Assembly (NCBI GenBank): GCA_964648365.1
Contig: CAZYLK010000033.1
Coordinates: 1 to 41,798 of the forward strand
DNA length: 41,798 nucleotides
Source of the DNA: SURF-32 sp964648365
Lineage (GTDB): Bacteria > Planctomycetota > Phycisphaerae > UBA1845
Direction: 5' to 3'
A program made the position numbers and the translations under genes. Position 1 is the first letter of the stretch; the number at the start of each line of letters is the position of its first letter. Below the pieces are notes generated by a model. That model did not search any database. It worked only from the letters and a program-made list of their open reading frames with translations, and had not been told where the DNA came from. Shown piece by piece: positions 17,901 through 26,021 of this stretch.

Positions 17901-18632
17901 ATGACCGACTCGTCGGCCCAGGTCGGTGACCGCCTCGTGCTCCAGCGCGTCGGAGGGGAGCAGCCCTGTCCCTACCTCCCCGGCCGCACCGCCAGGCTGG
18001 TCGGGGCGATGCTGCTCCCCGCTCAGTTCCTCCGCCCCGAGGCGCACGAGTCGCTGCTGGGGCGGAATTTCCGCCGATCGGGGCACGTCGTGTATCAGCC
18101 GATGTGCGCCGATTGCAGCGCCTGCCGCTCGATCCGCGTTCCCACGGCCACCTTTCGGCCGACGCGCTCGCAGCGGCGCGTCGCGCGGCGTAATGCCGAC
18201 ATCGAGGTAACCGTCGACGCGCCGGTCCCGACGCCCGAGAAGCACGACGTGTACGCGCGCTACCTGGCGGCGCAGCACGACGGCGCGATGTCCGACGACT
18301 ACGAGTCGTTCGAGTGCTTCCTGTACAATTCCCCCACGCAGTCGTGGGAGTTCGTCTACCGGCTGGACACGCGCATCGTCGCAGTCAGCATTGTCGATCA
18401 CGTTCCGGGCGGACTCAGCAGCGTCTACACGTTTTTCGATCCGCAGGACCGTCACCGCGGACTCGGGACGTTCTCCGCTCTGTGGGAGATTGCCTACTGC
18501 GCGCGGATGGAATGGCCCTATTACTACCTGGGCTACTACGTCGCCGAGTGCGCGAAGATGCGATACAAGGCGTCGTTTCGTCCCAACGAGATCCTCGATC
18601 AAGCGCTCGGCTGGACGCCGTTCATCGCGTAA
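17901..18632 (+). CDS. bpt: Aspartate/glutamate leucyl-tRNA-protein transferase
   Basis: Bpt moves leucine from Leu-tRNA onto proteins with N-terminal Asp or Glu, marking them for ClpS/ClpAP decay (N-end rule). The 243-residue protein has the ATE-type landmarks: CPYLPGRTARL near residue 25, MCADCSACRSIRVPTATF with the Cys cluster near 65-75, RSQRRVARR, and the GNAT-like C-terminal half with LSSVYTFFDPQDRHRGLG and WPYYYLGYYVAECAKMRYK. Length is typical for bacterial Bpt. The start at ATG 17901 is placed where similarity begins; longer upstream frames give unrelated Arg-rich sequence. It is followed by an intergenic hairpin and a glycosyltransferase gene with no functional link I can see. Confidence 0.93.
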   Translation: MTDSSAQVGDRLVLQRVGGEQPCPYLPGRTARLVGAMLLPAQFLRPEAHESLLGRNFRRSGHVVYQPMCADCSACRSIRVPTATFRPTRSQRRVARRNADIEVTVDAPVPTPEKHDVYARYLAAQHDGAMSDDYESFECFLYNSPTQSWEFVYRLDTRIVAVSIVDHVPGGLSSVYTFFDPQDRHRGLGTFSALWEIAYCARMEWPYYYLGYYVAECAKMRYKASFRPNEILDQALGWTPFIA

Positions 18633-18739
18633 CGCAGGCCACCGGCGGCCCATCTGCGGCCGGCGGGAACACCTGTCCGCACGGCTGACGAGCATTGGCG
18701 GCGCAGGTAAGCTGTGTCGGTGAGTCGCGGGCAGCGAGC

Positions 18740-18757
18740 CGCGGGCTTTAGCCCGCG
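18740..18757 (+). repeat. Intergenic hairpin
   Basis: A perfect palindrome with 7-base arms CGCGGGC/GCCCGCG around a TTTA loop, between bpt and the glycosyltransferase gene. There is no T-run after it, so an intrinsic terminator is not well supported. It resembles in style the other GC-rich hairpins of the window but lacks their TGCCAC edge. Confidence 0.65.
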
Positions 18758-18809
18758 CGGAGTCTCGATCCGTGTGCCGGCCGCGAAGCGCATGTGGTGA
18801 TTGAGCCCT

Positions 18810-19952
18810 ATGGCGGTAGAGCCACGTACCAGGTCATCGGAACACGGCGCCCGCGACTCCGACGGGGCCGCCGGCGCAGGCGGTGCTGAGCTGGCCGTCC
18901 GCAGATTCCAGCGCATCCTGATCGTCAAACCCAGTTCGCTCGGCGACGTGGTTCACGCGCTGCCGGTGCTTCACGGCCTGCGTCAGCGCTATCCAGACGC
19001 CCACATCGCCTGGCTCGTCACGCCCCCTTTTGACGCACTCATCCGGAATCACCCCGATCTGGATGAGGTCATCCTTTTTGATCGCCGCGGGTACGGACGC
19101 ATGGCGTACAGCCCGGCCGCCTTTCTGCGGTTCGTCAGGTTCATTCGGGAACTCCGCCGCCGCCGGTTCGACCTCGTCATCGACTTGCAGGGCCTCTTCC
19201 GCAGCGGATTCCTCGCCCGTGCCACGGCCGCGCCCACGCGCCTGGGCCATGCCGATGCACGCGAACTGGCGCCGCTGTTCTACACGCATCGGCTGCCGCG
19301 CCGTCCGGCGGACACACACGCCGTCGACCGCAACTACGCCGTGGCCGCGATGCTGGGTTTCGCCGACGTGCCCATTCGATTCGACCTGGCGCTGACCGAC
19401 GCGGAACGCGCCCGCGCAGATGAGATGCTGACGCACGCCGCCCCGGGTTCAGGGCCGCTCATCGCGATCGTCCCAGGCGCTCGCTGGGAGACCAAGCGAT
19501 GGCCGCCGGAGAAGTTCGCGCAGCTCCTCAAGGCGATTGCTGAGCGCCGGCTCGGGCGATGCGTCCTGCTCGGCGCGCCCGACGAGCGCGACGTCTGCGC
19601 GCGGGTTGCCAAAGCAGGTTCCGACACGGACAGGGCAAACCTCGCAGGCCGGACGACCATGCGGGAACTTGCTGCACTTATAGGACGTTGCGACATCGTG
19701 ATCTGTCACGACTCCGCCCCCCTCCACCTGGCCGTAGCGCTTGATCGCAGGATGCTCTGCATCACCGGGCCAACCAACCCGCATCGGACCGGCCCGTGGC
19801 GAAGACCGGAGAGCGTCTGTCGCGTCCCGCTCGATTGCTCCCCGTGCTACTACCGCCGACTGACGCAATGCCCGCACGATCATCGGTGCATGGGTGATCT
19901 GACGGTCGATCATGTGCTCAAGCGGCTCGAGGCAGCGCTCGCCACCGCGTAG
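18810..19952 (+). CDS. Glycosyltransferase family 9 (heptosyltransferase-like)
   Basis: A 380-residue GT9 enzyme of the ADP-heptose:LPS heptosyltransferase type, which adds heptose to the lipopolysaccharide core at the cytoplasmic face of the inner membrane. Visible motifs are ILIVKPSSLGDVVHALPVLHGLR near residue 35, DLVIDLQGLFRSG, IAIVPGARWETKRWPPEKFA near 215, DIVICHDSAPLHLAVAL, and ITGPTNPHRTGPW. A Cys-containing tail (CSPCYYRRLTQCPHDHRCM) is typical of a heptosyltransferase branch. The start is uncertain: ATG 18810 lacks a clear ribosome-binding site, and conserved sequence begins only about 30 residues in. It supports an outer membrane with LPS-like glycans in this organism. Confidence 0.92.
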   Translation: MAVEPRTRSSEHGARDSDGAAGAGGAELAVRRFQRILIVKPSSLGDVVHALPVLHGLRQRYPDAHIAWLVTPPFDALIRNHPDLDEVILFDRRGYGRMAYSPAAFLRFVRFIRELRRRRFDLVIDLQGLFRSGFLARATAAPTRLGHADARELAPLFYTHRLPRRPADTHAVDRNYAVAAMLGFADVPIRFDLALTDAERARADEMLTHAAPGSGPLIAIVPGARWETKRWPPEKFAQLLKAIAERRLGRCVLLGAPDERDVCARVAKAGSDTDRANLAGRTTMRELAALIGRCDIVICHDSAPLHLAVALDRRMLCITGPTNPHRTGPWRRPESVCRVPLDCSPCYYRRLTQCPHDHRCMGDLTVDHVLKRLEAALATA

Positions 19953-20110
19953 CACGAGTGCTCCCCTGCTGCCACAATTGCCGAAAGAAGAGACGGAGCC
20001 GGTTCAAGGATCGGAACGGTATTTCCGCGCGCCGTTGGCCGACGGACGCCGAGGTCTGTATGATATCGACACAGGTTTTGCGGCCGCGGCCTTTCTCGGG
20101 TGGAGCATCC

Positions 20111-20680
20111 GTGAAGCGAATTCGCCGACAATGGCGTAAGCTTATTCTTAACAAAGTCTTACACGCAGACGACACGCCCCACCAGATTGCGCTGGGCGTC
20201 AGCGTGGGAACGTTTGTGGCGTTCCTGCCCCTCGTCGGCTTTCAGACGATCATCGCCGTGGCGACGGCTGCAGCGCTGCGCGCGAACAAGGCGGTATGTG
20301 TTCCGATCGTGTGGATCACCAACCCGGTTACGCTCGGACCGATCTACGGTGCATGCATGGCCGTCGGGGGACTGCTCCTCGGTCAGAGCGATTCCTCCGC
20401 CCGAGCCGAAATTCTTGCAACCCTCCGCGCCCACGAGGGGATGTCGAAGTTCATTCAGTGGTCGTTCTGGCGGGAGTTGGGGTCGCTGTTCGTCAGCCTT
20501 GGCGCCGACCTGTGGGTCGGCTGCCTGGTCGTCGCCTCCTTCTTCGCCATCCTCGGATACTTCTTGTCTCGGTGGGGTGTGATCCGCTATCGCGAACGGC
20601 GGCGCCAGCGTCTGCTCAGGCGAGAGCTGTTCCGCGTCCAGCGGCGCAGCGCGCGGCTTGCGGCGCACGAGTCACTCTGA
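20111..20680 (+). CDS. DUF2062 membrane protein
   Basis: A 189-residue integral membrane protein of the DUF2062 family. The GTG start at 20111 is chosen because GGAG lies five bases upstream; longer versions have a Cys/Arg-rich lead without a ribosome-binding site. The chain has an N-terminal cytoplasmic basic segment, then HQIALGVSVGTFVAFLPLVGFQT and IVWITNPVTLGPIYGACM, the family hallmarks, and a second hydrophobic region VGCLVVASFFAILGYFLSRWG, ending in a strongly basic tail. Biochemical function is not established for the family; members often sit beside glycosyltransferases and cell-envelope genes, as here next to GT9. Confidence 0.88.
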   Translation: MKRIRRQWRKLILNKVLHADDTPHQIALGVSVGTFVAFLPLVGFQTIIAVATAAALRANKAVCVPIVWITNPVTLGPIYGACMAVGGLLLGQSDSSARAEILATLRAHEGMSKFIQWSFWRELGSLFVSLGADLWVGCLVVASFFAILGYFLSRWGVIRYRERRRQRLLRRELFRVQRRSARLAAHESL

Positions 20681-20686
20681 CCGCCA

Positions 20687-21151
20687 TCAGCGCGTCGATC
20701 CGGGCGCGGCCAGCGATACCTGATTGACGCGACGACAGCCATCCAGGCATCTGTCGCGGAGCGGGTTCGTTTCATCCACCGTCATCAGCAACCATTGGCC
20801 GTTCATCATGGCCGTGGTGTAGAGCGTCACCGCGGACGCGGAGAACCGCTTGTTGTGTCGCACGGAGAAGGTGTTGATGATCTCGTCGCCGATGGTCAGC
20901 GGCTCCTCACAAACCAGGATCAGGTCGTTCTCGTTGAAGAGGATCTCGACGGGCAGGCATTCGAAGACGATCTGCGGACGCGGTTCGCGGTCCGGCCGCG
21001 GCCGGTCCTTGTCCGATTTGGACGTTGCGAGGCCGGTGCCGGCCGCGTCCGCGAGCGCCGGGTCGCCCTTGTCCGCGGCTGCGCGCGTGCTCAATACGAG
21101 TGTCGCCGAAGTCCCCACCACGAGTGTCAAGCCGATAATTGCCAACCGCAT
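20687..21151 (-). CDS. Small exported protein of unknown function
   Basis: A 154-residue protein with a clean signal peptide (MRLAIIGLTLVVGTSATLVLSTRAAA) and a GGAG ribosome-binding site eight bases before ATG. After an Asp/Arg/Pro-rich linker, the domain from about residue 60 is strand-rich (QIVFECLPVEILFNENDLILVC, EIINTFSVRHNKRFSASAVTLYT) with four Cys. Two of these form CLDGC near the C-terminus, suggesting disulfides. No family is recognised. It is convergent with the DUF2062 gene, separated by only six bases, and its upstream side faces the parS-containing gap. Confidence 0.8.
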   Translation of the reverse strand: MRLAIIGLTLVVGTSATLVLSTRAAADKGDPALADAAGTGLATSKSDKDRPRPDREPRPQIVFECLPVEILFNENDLILVCEEPLTIGDEIINTFSVRHNKRFSASAVTLYTTAMMNGQWLLMTVDETNPLRDRCLDGCRRVNQVSLAAPGSTR

Positions 21152-21378
21152 CTTACATGCTCCAGGGTTTTGTATTCGCCCAAGGCGTTACCGCTCTGAC
21201 GAGCCGGTACGCCGTTTCCCATTCCGCCGAGATTCGCTGAGCGTCTATCGGCGGTGGCCGGGCGGGGCGGGAGTCCAACCGCGTGAGCGGACGCTGCGTC
21301 CGGACCACAGGCTGCGTCCGGATCGCGAGCCGTCGGGCCATGCCTGCGCCAGTCGTGTCTCGCCGGCCGGGCGTATGC

Positions 21379-21394
21379 TGTTTCACGTGAAACA
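21379..21394. other. parS: parS site 1
   Basis: TGTTTCACGTGAAACA, a perfect 16-base palindrome identical to the bacterial parS consensus that ParB loads onto. It lies about 680 bases upstream of the parB start. Confidence 0.97.
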
Positions 21395-21727
21395 TGGCTG
21401 GACTTCCCGCCCCCAGTTTGGAATCCGCTCACGCGCCTGCGATCCGGTCGGGTGTATGCGACGCGATCCGCCGGGACGCATGCTCTCGTCACAATAGCCG
21501 CAGCGCACCGGCCCTTGCGCGCCCCGTGGTTATCGCGCCCGAATGGGATGAACTCAGGCACGGCCCAGCCTGATGTGTCCGTGCGTCGCCTGCGTCGGCG
21601 ACCGTGGGTCTATGTGCCGATCGTCGGTCTGTGATCTGATCGCATGCTCCCGACACGGTCGCCCGCCGGCGGACGCAGGGCTACGAGCCCGGGACGCTCT
21701 CCGCATAAGTCCAGGTGCCTCGCGGCC

Positions 21728-21743
21728 TGTTTCACGTGAAACA
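21728..21743. other. parS: parS site 2
   Basis: A second perfect TGTTTCACGTGAAACA palindrome, 349 bases from the first and about 330 bases upstream of parB. Clustered parS sites near parB are normal for chromosomal centromeres and allow ParB nucleation and spreading. Confidence 0.97.
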
Positions 21744-22074
21744 GCGGTTGAGGCGGCGAAAACGGCTGACCGTCATCTGCGGACCGAACTGACGCACCGG
21801 CATGGGGCCGGAGAAGGAACCGCAGACGAACGCGGAGGAACGCTGATGGGAGGGATTGGGGTAGCGTGACCTCCTCGCGACCTCGGTGCCGGATTAGCGC
21901 ACGGACCCACCGCCGCCAGCGGCGTGCCTTTGCCGACGACCGCCGCCGCTTTCCACCTTAGCGTGTGCGCCGCGCATCCCTTCGTCGGACCCGATGGCGC
22001 CGACCGTTGCGGGCCGCGTTTGCGACGGTATGCTTTGTAGAGATTCCGAACGTACCACAATCAGGAGAGACAGG

Positions 22075-23118
22075 ATGTCGAAACAGACGCGGCGGCTCGG
22101 ACGTGGCCTGGGATCCCTCATCTCGGGGATGGGCGTCGCGAGTCGCGGGGCCGCCCTGGAGGTGGGAGGCGAGCCACCCGGAGTCGCCGGCGGGCGTCAC
22201 ACTGATGCCGCACGGGACGGTACCGAAGCCACGGGTCGTTCGCAGGGTGGCGCGGACGGGAGCGCCGCCGCGGAACTCGATCACATCGACGACTCTGACG
22301 ATTCGGTCGAATCGGCCTCGCTCGAGATGCCTCTCGACCGGCTGCACCCCAATCCCTACCAGCCGCGACACGATCCAGGCGATGCCGACATCGAGTCTCT
22401 CGCCAGGTCGATACAGATCAACGGTTTAATTCAGCCCATCATCGCGCGCCGCGACGGCGACGGGTATCAAATCGTGGCCGGCGAGCGCCGCTGGCGGGCG
22501 GCGCGTCGGGCCGGGCGGGAGACGATACCCGTCATCGTCCGCGACGCGACCGACGAGCAGATGCTGGAACTGGCGCTGATCGAGAACCTCCAGCGACAGG
22601 ATCTGAACGCCATCGACCGCGCCCGGGCCTACCGGCGCTACTGCAGCCACTTCGGCCTGGCGCCGGAGCAGGTGGCGGCCAAGATGGGCGAGGATCGCAC
22701 GACGGTCGTTAACTATCTGCGATTACTCGACTTAGAAGACGACATTCAGGAACAGGTCGCGTCTGGCACGATTTCGATGGGTCACGCCCGTTGTTTGTTA
22801 GGAATTCAGTCGGGTCCAAAGCGCCGCAACATCGTCAGAGCTATCCTGGATCACCAGCTTTCCGTCCGCGCCACTGAGGAGATGGTAAGGAAGGAGAAGG
22901 CCAAGGGTGATGCGGCCGCGGCGGCTTCCCCGCCCCCAGCGGCGCGCAAGTCGGCGCACTTGCAGGACGTGGAGCGCCGATTCGAGGATGCGCTGAAAAC
23001 GAAGGTGTTCATCAAGGAGTCGCGCAAGAAGCACCGCGGGCGGATCGTCATCGAGTATTACACGCTGGACGATTTTGATCGCGTGGCGTCGATGCTGGGC
23101 GTAGCGGTGGAATCGTAA
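22075..23118 (+). CDS. parB: Chromosome partitioning protein ParB
   Basis: A 347-residue ParB/Spo0J, the CTP-dependent clamp that loads at parS and recruits SMC and ParA for chromosome segregation. The ATG at 22075 follows AGGAGA, and the protein opens with RRLGRGLGSLISGM, the ParA-stimulating N-terminal motif. A long variable linker (about 20-80) precedes LDRLHPNPYQPR, the CTP-pocket motif VAGERRWRAARRAGR near residue 136, LALIENLQRQDLNAIDRA, and the helix-turn-helix LAPEQVAAKMGEDRTTVVNYLRLL. The C-terminus has a dimerisation domain (GRIVIEYYTLDDFDRVASMLG). No ParA/Soj gene is adjacent, though the N-terminal motif implies one elsewhere. Confidence 0.97.
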   Translation: MSKQTRRLGRGLGSLISGMGVASRGAALEVGGEPPGVAGGRHTDAARDGTEATGRSQGGADGSAAAELDHIDDSDDSVESASLEMPLDRLHPNPYQPRHDPGDADIESLARSIQINGLIQPIIARRDGDGYQIVAGERRWRAARRAGRETIPVIVRDATDEQMLELALIENLQRQDLNAIDRARAYRRYCSHFGLAPEQVAAKMGEDRTTVVNYLRLLDLEDDIQEQVASGTISMGHARCLLGIQSGPKRRNIVRAILDHQLSVRATEEMVRKEKAKGDAAAAASPPPAARKSAHLQDVERRFEDALKTKVFIKESRKKHRGRIVIEYYTLDDFDRVASMLGVAVES

Positions 23119-23201
23119 GCAGCCACAGAGGGAATCCCGGCTTCCCCCCCCCCGACCAACCGTGGAACGAGAACGCCTGCTCTTAAGGGATAGAACTCCG
23201 C

Positions 23202-23705
23202 GTGGACGCTGACGCCGCTTCCGTCATGATCTCGCCCGCGGCGCGCGGGTTTACGCTCGCGGCGCAGGTGCGCCTGCCCGCGGCGCCCGAGGACGTGTTC
23301 CCGTACTTCGCCGACGCGCACAATCTCGAAGCGCTGACGCCGCCGCATCTGCGGTTTCACGTGCTGACGCCTGATCCGATTGTCATGCGCGAGGGGCTGC
23401 GGATCGACTATCGGTTGCGTCTGCGCGGGATACCGCTGCGCTGGCAGAGCGAAATCAGCGCCTGGGATCCGCCGCACCGCTTCGTCGACACGCAGATTCG
23501 CGGGCCCTATCGCTGGTGGGTGCATGAGCACACGTTCGTGCGGGATGGCGACGGCACGCTCGCTCGCGACCGCGTCGATTACGGATTGATCGGCGGGCGA
23601 TGTGTGAATTCGATATTCGTGCGCGGAGATCTTGAGCGGATATTCCGGTATCGAGCCGCTCGGTTGCTGGAAGTGTTTGGGGGGGGAGGGCACGAAGGCA
23701 CGTAA
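23202..23705 (+). CDS. SRPBCC ligand-binding protein
   Basis: A 167-residue protein of the SRPBCC (START/polyketide-cyclase-like) fold, whose helix-grip cavity binds hydrophobic ligands. Landmarks are VRLPAAPEDVFPYFADAHNLEALTPP near the N-terminus, RIDYRLRLRGIPLRWQSEISAWDPPHRFVDTQ, and GPYRWWVHEHTF. These closely match the coenzyme Q-binding/cell-division-inhibitor-like subgroup often annotated as YGR10-like. The GTG start at 23202 is the best of weak options; ATG 23226 is possible. The last residues (GGGGHEGT) are encoded by the start of the octamer repeat tract, so the native C-terminus was probably altered by repeat insertion. Ligand and role are unknown. Confidence 0.85.
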   Translation: MDADAASVMISPAARGFTLAAQVRLPAAPEDVFPYFADAHNLEALTPPHLRFHVLTPDPIVMREGLRIDYRLRLRGIPLRWQSEISAWDPPHRFVDTQIRGPYRWWVHEHTFVRDGDGTLARDRVDYGLIGGRCVNSIFVRGDLERIFRYRAARLLEVFGGGGHEGT

Positions 23706-23868
23706 GGCGGAAGGCACATAGGCACGAAGGCACGAAGGGGGAAGAGAGGCACGGAGGCACGGAGGCACGGAGGCATGTACGGCGGAAGGCACGAAGGCAC
23801 GAAGGGGGAAGAAAGGCACGGAGGCACGTAAGGCGGAAGGCACGGAGGCACACAGGGCGCGAAGGGGC
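23692..23868. repeat. Octamer repeat tract (GGCACGAA/GGCACGGA)
   Basis: About 180 bases made almost wholly of tandem and near-tandem 8-base units: GGCACGAA, GGCACGGA, GGCACATA, interrupted by GGGGGAAGA spacers and by GTAAGGCGGAA. A second tract of the same kind lies at 25855-25990, so the chloride-channel gene is flanked by them. The units are strongly purine-biased on the plus strand. No coding function is apparent. Confidence 0.9.
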
Positions 23869-23940
23869 ATCGGCGCGCATCGGCGCCGTGTTGCGGGTGG
23901 GTCGGCTTGACAGCGCGGCGGGTTGGGGGCAAGGGATGGT

Positions 23941-25833
23941 ATGGACCAGCTACGCGCGTTTCGCGATTCTGCGCCGCAGGAGGACGTCGGCGTCCGGCGG
24001 CTGCTCGCGATGTGCCTGGTCGTGGGGCTGGTGGCGGGGCTGGGGGCCGCGGGGTTCTTCGTCATGCTGGAGGCGGGCAGCGCGTTCTGCATGGGCTACG
24101 TCGCCAACTACCACCCGGCCACGCCGGGTTTCGAGAAGCCGCTGTTTCACTTCAGCCGCGACGGCGTCGGGAACATGCCCGTCCGGTGGCTGTTTCTGAT
24201 CGTGCCTGCCATTGGCGGCCTCCTCAGCGGGCTGCTGACGTTCAGCATCGCACCCGAGGCCGAGGGGCACGGCACGGACGCGGCCATCGAGGCGTACCAC
24301 TTCAAAGACGGCTCGGTGCGGGCGCGCGTGCCGCTGATCAAGGCGGTCGCGTCGATGATCACCATCGGCACCGGCGGATCGGGCGGCCGCGAAGGGCCGA
24401 TCGCCCAGATCGGGTCCGGTTTTGGCTCCGTGCTGGGCCAGTATCTGAAGGTCTCGCCTGACGAGCGGCGCATCCTCATGGCGGCCGGCATGTCGGCCGG
24501 GATCGGGGCGATCTTCCACGCACCGCTGGCGGGGGCCCTCTTTGCCGCCGAGGTGCTCTATCGCGGGCCGGACCTGGAGCACGAAGTGATCGTGCCGGCG
24601 TTCGTCACGTCGATCGTTTCATACTGCGTGTTCGGATTGTTCTTCGGCTGGCATCCACTGTTGCTCACGCCCGCGTACGTCTTCAACCAGCCGGCCATGC
24701 TGGCGCCGTACTTCGTGCTGGGCGTGGTGTCGGCCGTCGGGGCGATGCTGTTCGTGCGCGTCTTCGGGGCGGTGCGACGGTTCACGTTTGGCCGGCTGCG
24801 GATGCCGAACCATCTTAAGCCCATGCTCGGCGGTGCGCTGACGGGGCTGGTGGGGTTCTTCTTGCCGGAGGCGCTGGGAGCCGGTTACGGCGTGGTGCAG
24901 GCCTGTTTCAACAGCGACATGGCGGGCGCGACACCGACCATCCTGCAGCTTCCCACGGCCGGGGCGATTCAAGGGATGCTGCCCGCCGCGTTCGACGTGA
25001 AACTGGCGGCGGCCGTGCTGCTCGTTGTCATCGGGCTGGGCAAGATGGCGACCACGGCGTTTTCGATCGGCAGCGGCGGCAGCGGCGGCGTGTTCGGCCC
25101 GTCGGTGGTCATCGGCGCGGCGCTGGGCGGCGCGACGGGGCTGGTCTGTCAGAAGCTCTTCCCAAGCCTGGCGATCCAGCCGGGGGCCTTTGCGCTGGTC
25201 GGCATGGCGGGGTTCTTCGCCGGGGCGGCCAACACGCCGATCTCGACGATCATCATGGTCAGCGAGATGACGGGCAACTACAACCTGCTGCTGCCGGCGA
25301 TGCTCGTGTGCATGGTGTCCTATCTGCTCTGTCGTCGCGCGACGCTCTATGAACAGCAGCTTCCGTCGCGGCTCGACGCGCCGAGCAAGCTCGGCCACAT
25401 GGCTCGGGCGATTCTGCGCCGCGTGACGGTCAGCGCCGCGATCACGCGGCGGCCCGAAGCGGGACTGGTGACGGTGCCGGAGACGATGACGCTGGGCGAA
25501 CTGCTGAAGCGGTACACCGCTACGACACAGCAGTGCTTTCCCGTCGTCGACGGCGAGGGACGATTAACCGGCGCGATCGCCGCGCGCGACGTTCGCCCGA
25601 CGGTGACGGAGATGCAGATCGCCGATCTGGTGATCGCGCGCGACATTGCCCGGCCCGCGACGACGCTGACGCCGGATGAATCACTGCTGACGGCCGTGAA
25701 TAACCTGGTGCGCACGGAGAGCGATGCGCTGGTGATCGTGGAATCCGCGGAGAGCCGCCGCGTGATCGGCACGCTCAGTCGGGGGGATATCGTGGCGGCG
25801 TATAACCGGGAGATTATTGCGCCGGTGCGGTGA
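23941..25833 (+). CDS. ClC-family chloride channel/transporter with CBS pair
   Basis: A 630-residue ClC protein that moves chloride (or exchanges it for protons) across the inner membrane. The ATG at 23941 follows an AAGGG site. About ten membrane segments are visible. The gating-glutamate motif GGSGGREGPIAQIG is intact (near residue 150). The GxFxP motif appears as GSGGSGGVFGPSVVIGAALG, and GAANTPISTIIMVSEMTGNY follows. The first selectivity motif, GSGIP in E. coli, reads EGHGTDAAIEAY here. Two CBS domains (about 495-625) end the protein and probably sense nucleotides. The gene sits between two octamer-repeat tracts and has no obvious operon partner. Confidence 0.96.
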   Translation: MDQLRAFRDSAPQEDVGVRRLLAMCLVVGLVAGLGAAGFFVMLEAGSAFCMGYVANYHPATPGFEKPLFHFSRDGVGNMPVRWLFLIVPAIGGLLSGLLTFSIAPEAEGHGTDAAIEAYHFKDGSVRARVPLIKAVASMITIGTGGSGGREGPIAQIGSGFGSVLGQYLKVSPDERRILMAAGMSAGIGAIFHAPLAGALFAAEVLYRGPDLEHEVIVPAFVTSIVSYCVFGLFFGWHPLLLTPAYVFNQPAMLAPYFVLGVVSAVGAMLFVRVFGAVRRFTFGRLRMPNHLKPMLGGALTGLVGFFLPEALGAGYGVVQACFNSDMAGATPTILQLPTAGAIQGMLPAAFDVKLAAAVLLVVIGLGKMATTAFSIGSGGSGGVFGPSVVIGAALGGATGLVCQKLFPSLAIQPGAFALVGMAGFFAGAANTPISTIIMVSEMTGNYNLLLPAMLVCMVSYLLCRRATLYEQQLPSRLDAPSKLGHMARAILRRVTVSAAITRRPEAGLVTVPETMTLGELLKRYTATTQQCFPVVDGEGRLTGAIAARDVRPTVTEMQIADLVIARDIARPATTLTPDESLLTAVNNLVRTESDALVIVESAESRRVIGTLSRGDIVAAYNREIIAPVR

Positions 25834-25854
25834 GGTGCTGCGAAGGGGTGGAGA

Positions 25855-25996
25855 GGCGCGGAGGCACGAAGGCACAGAGGCACGGAGGCACGAAGGCACA
25901 GAGGCACGGAGGCACGAAGGGAAGAAAGCCACGAGGCGACGGAGCCACGAAGGGGGGCGAGGCACGGAGGGAAGAGGCCACGAAGGCAGAGAGATA
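25855..25996. repeat. Second octamer repeat tract (GGCACGAA/GGCACAGA/GGCACGGA)
   Basis: A 140-base tract of 8-base units GGCACGAA, GGCACAGA and GGCACGGA in the order A-B-C repeated, then degenerate forms (GCCACGAG, GGAGCCAC, GGCACGGAGGGAAGA). It lies between the ClC stop and the ModA start. The reading frame of the ModA-like gene is open across it, but translation most likely starts after the tract at 26022. Confidence 0.9.
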
Positions 25997-26021
25997 TGGT
26001 GGGCGTGGGAGGACGGGGGGG

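Larger units (their letters stand above)
21152..22074. other. Gene-poor centromere-like region carrying parS sites
   Basis: About 920 bases with no gene I can support, between an exported protein (minus) and parB (plus). It holds two perfect parS palindromes (21379-21394 and 21728-21743) and a diverged GAACGCGGA-type repeat near 21817-21846. I looked for DnaA boxes of the TTATCCACA type and saw none, so a replication origin is not supported. Confidence 0.7.

Noticed and set aside
18740..18757. Intrinsic terminator after bpt
   Set aside because: The stem is good, but no T-run follows on either strand.
21152..22074. Replication origin next to parS
   Set aside because: No DnaA boxes, AT-rich unwinding region or dnaA/dnaN/gidA genes are seen.
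23355..23370. parS-like GTTTCACGTG inside the SRPBCC gene
   Set aside because: Only one half matches; about 10 of 16 bases agree, too few for ParB loading.
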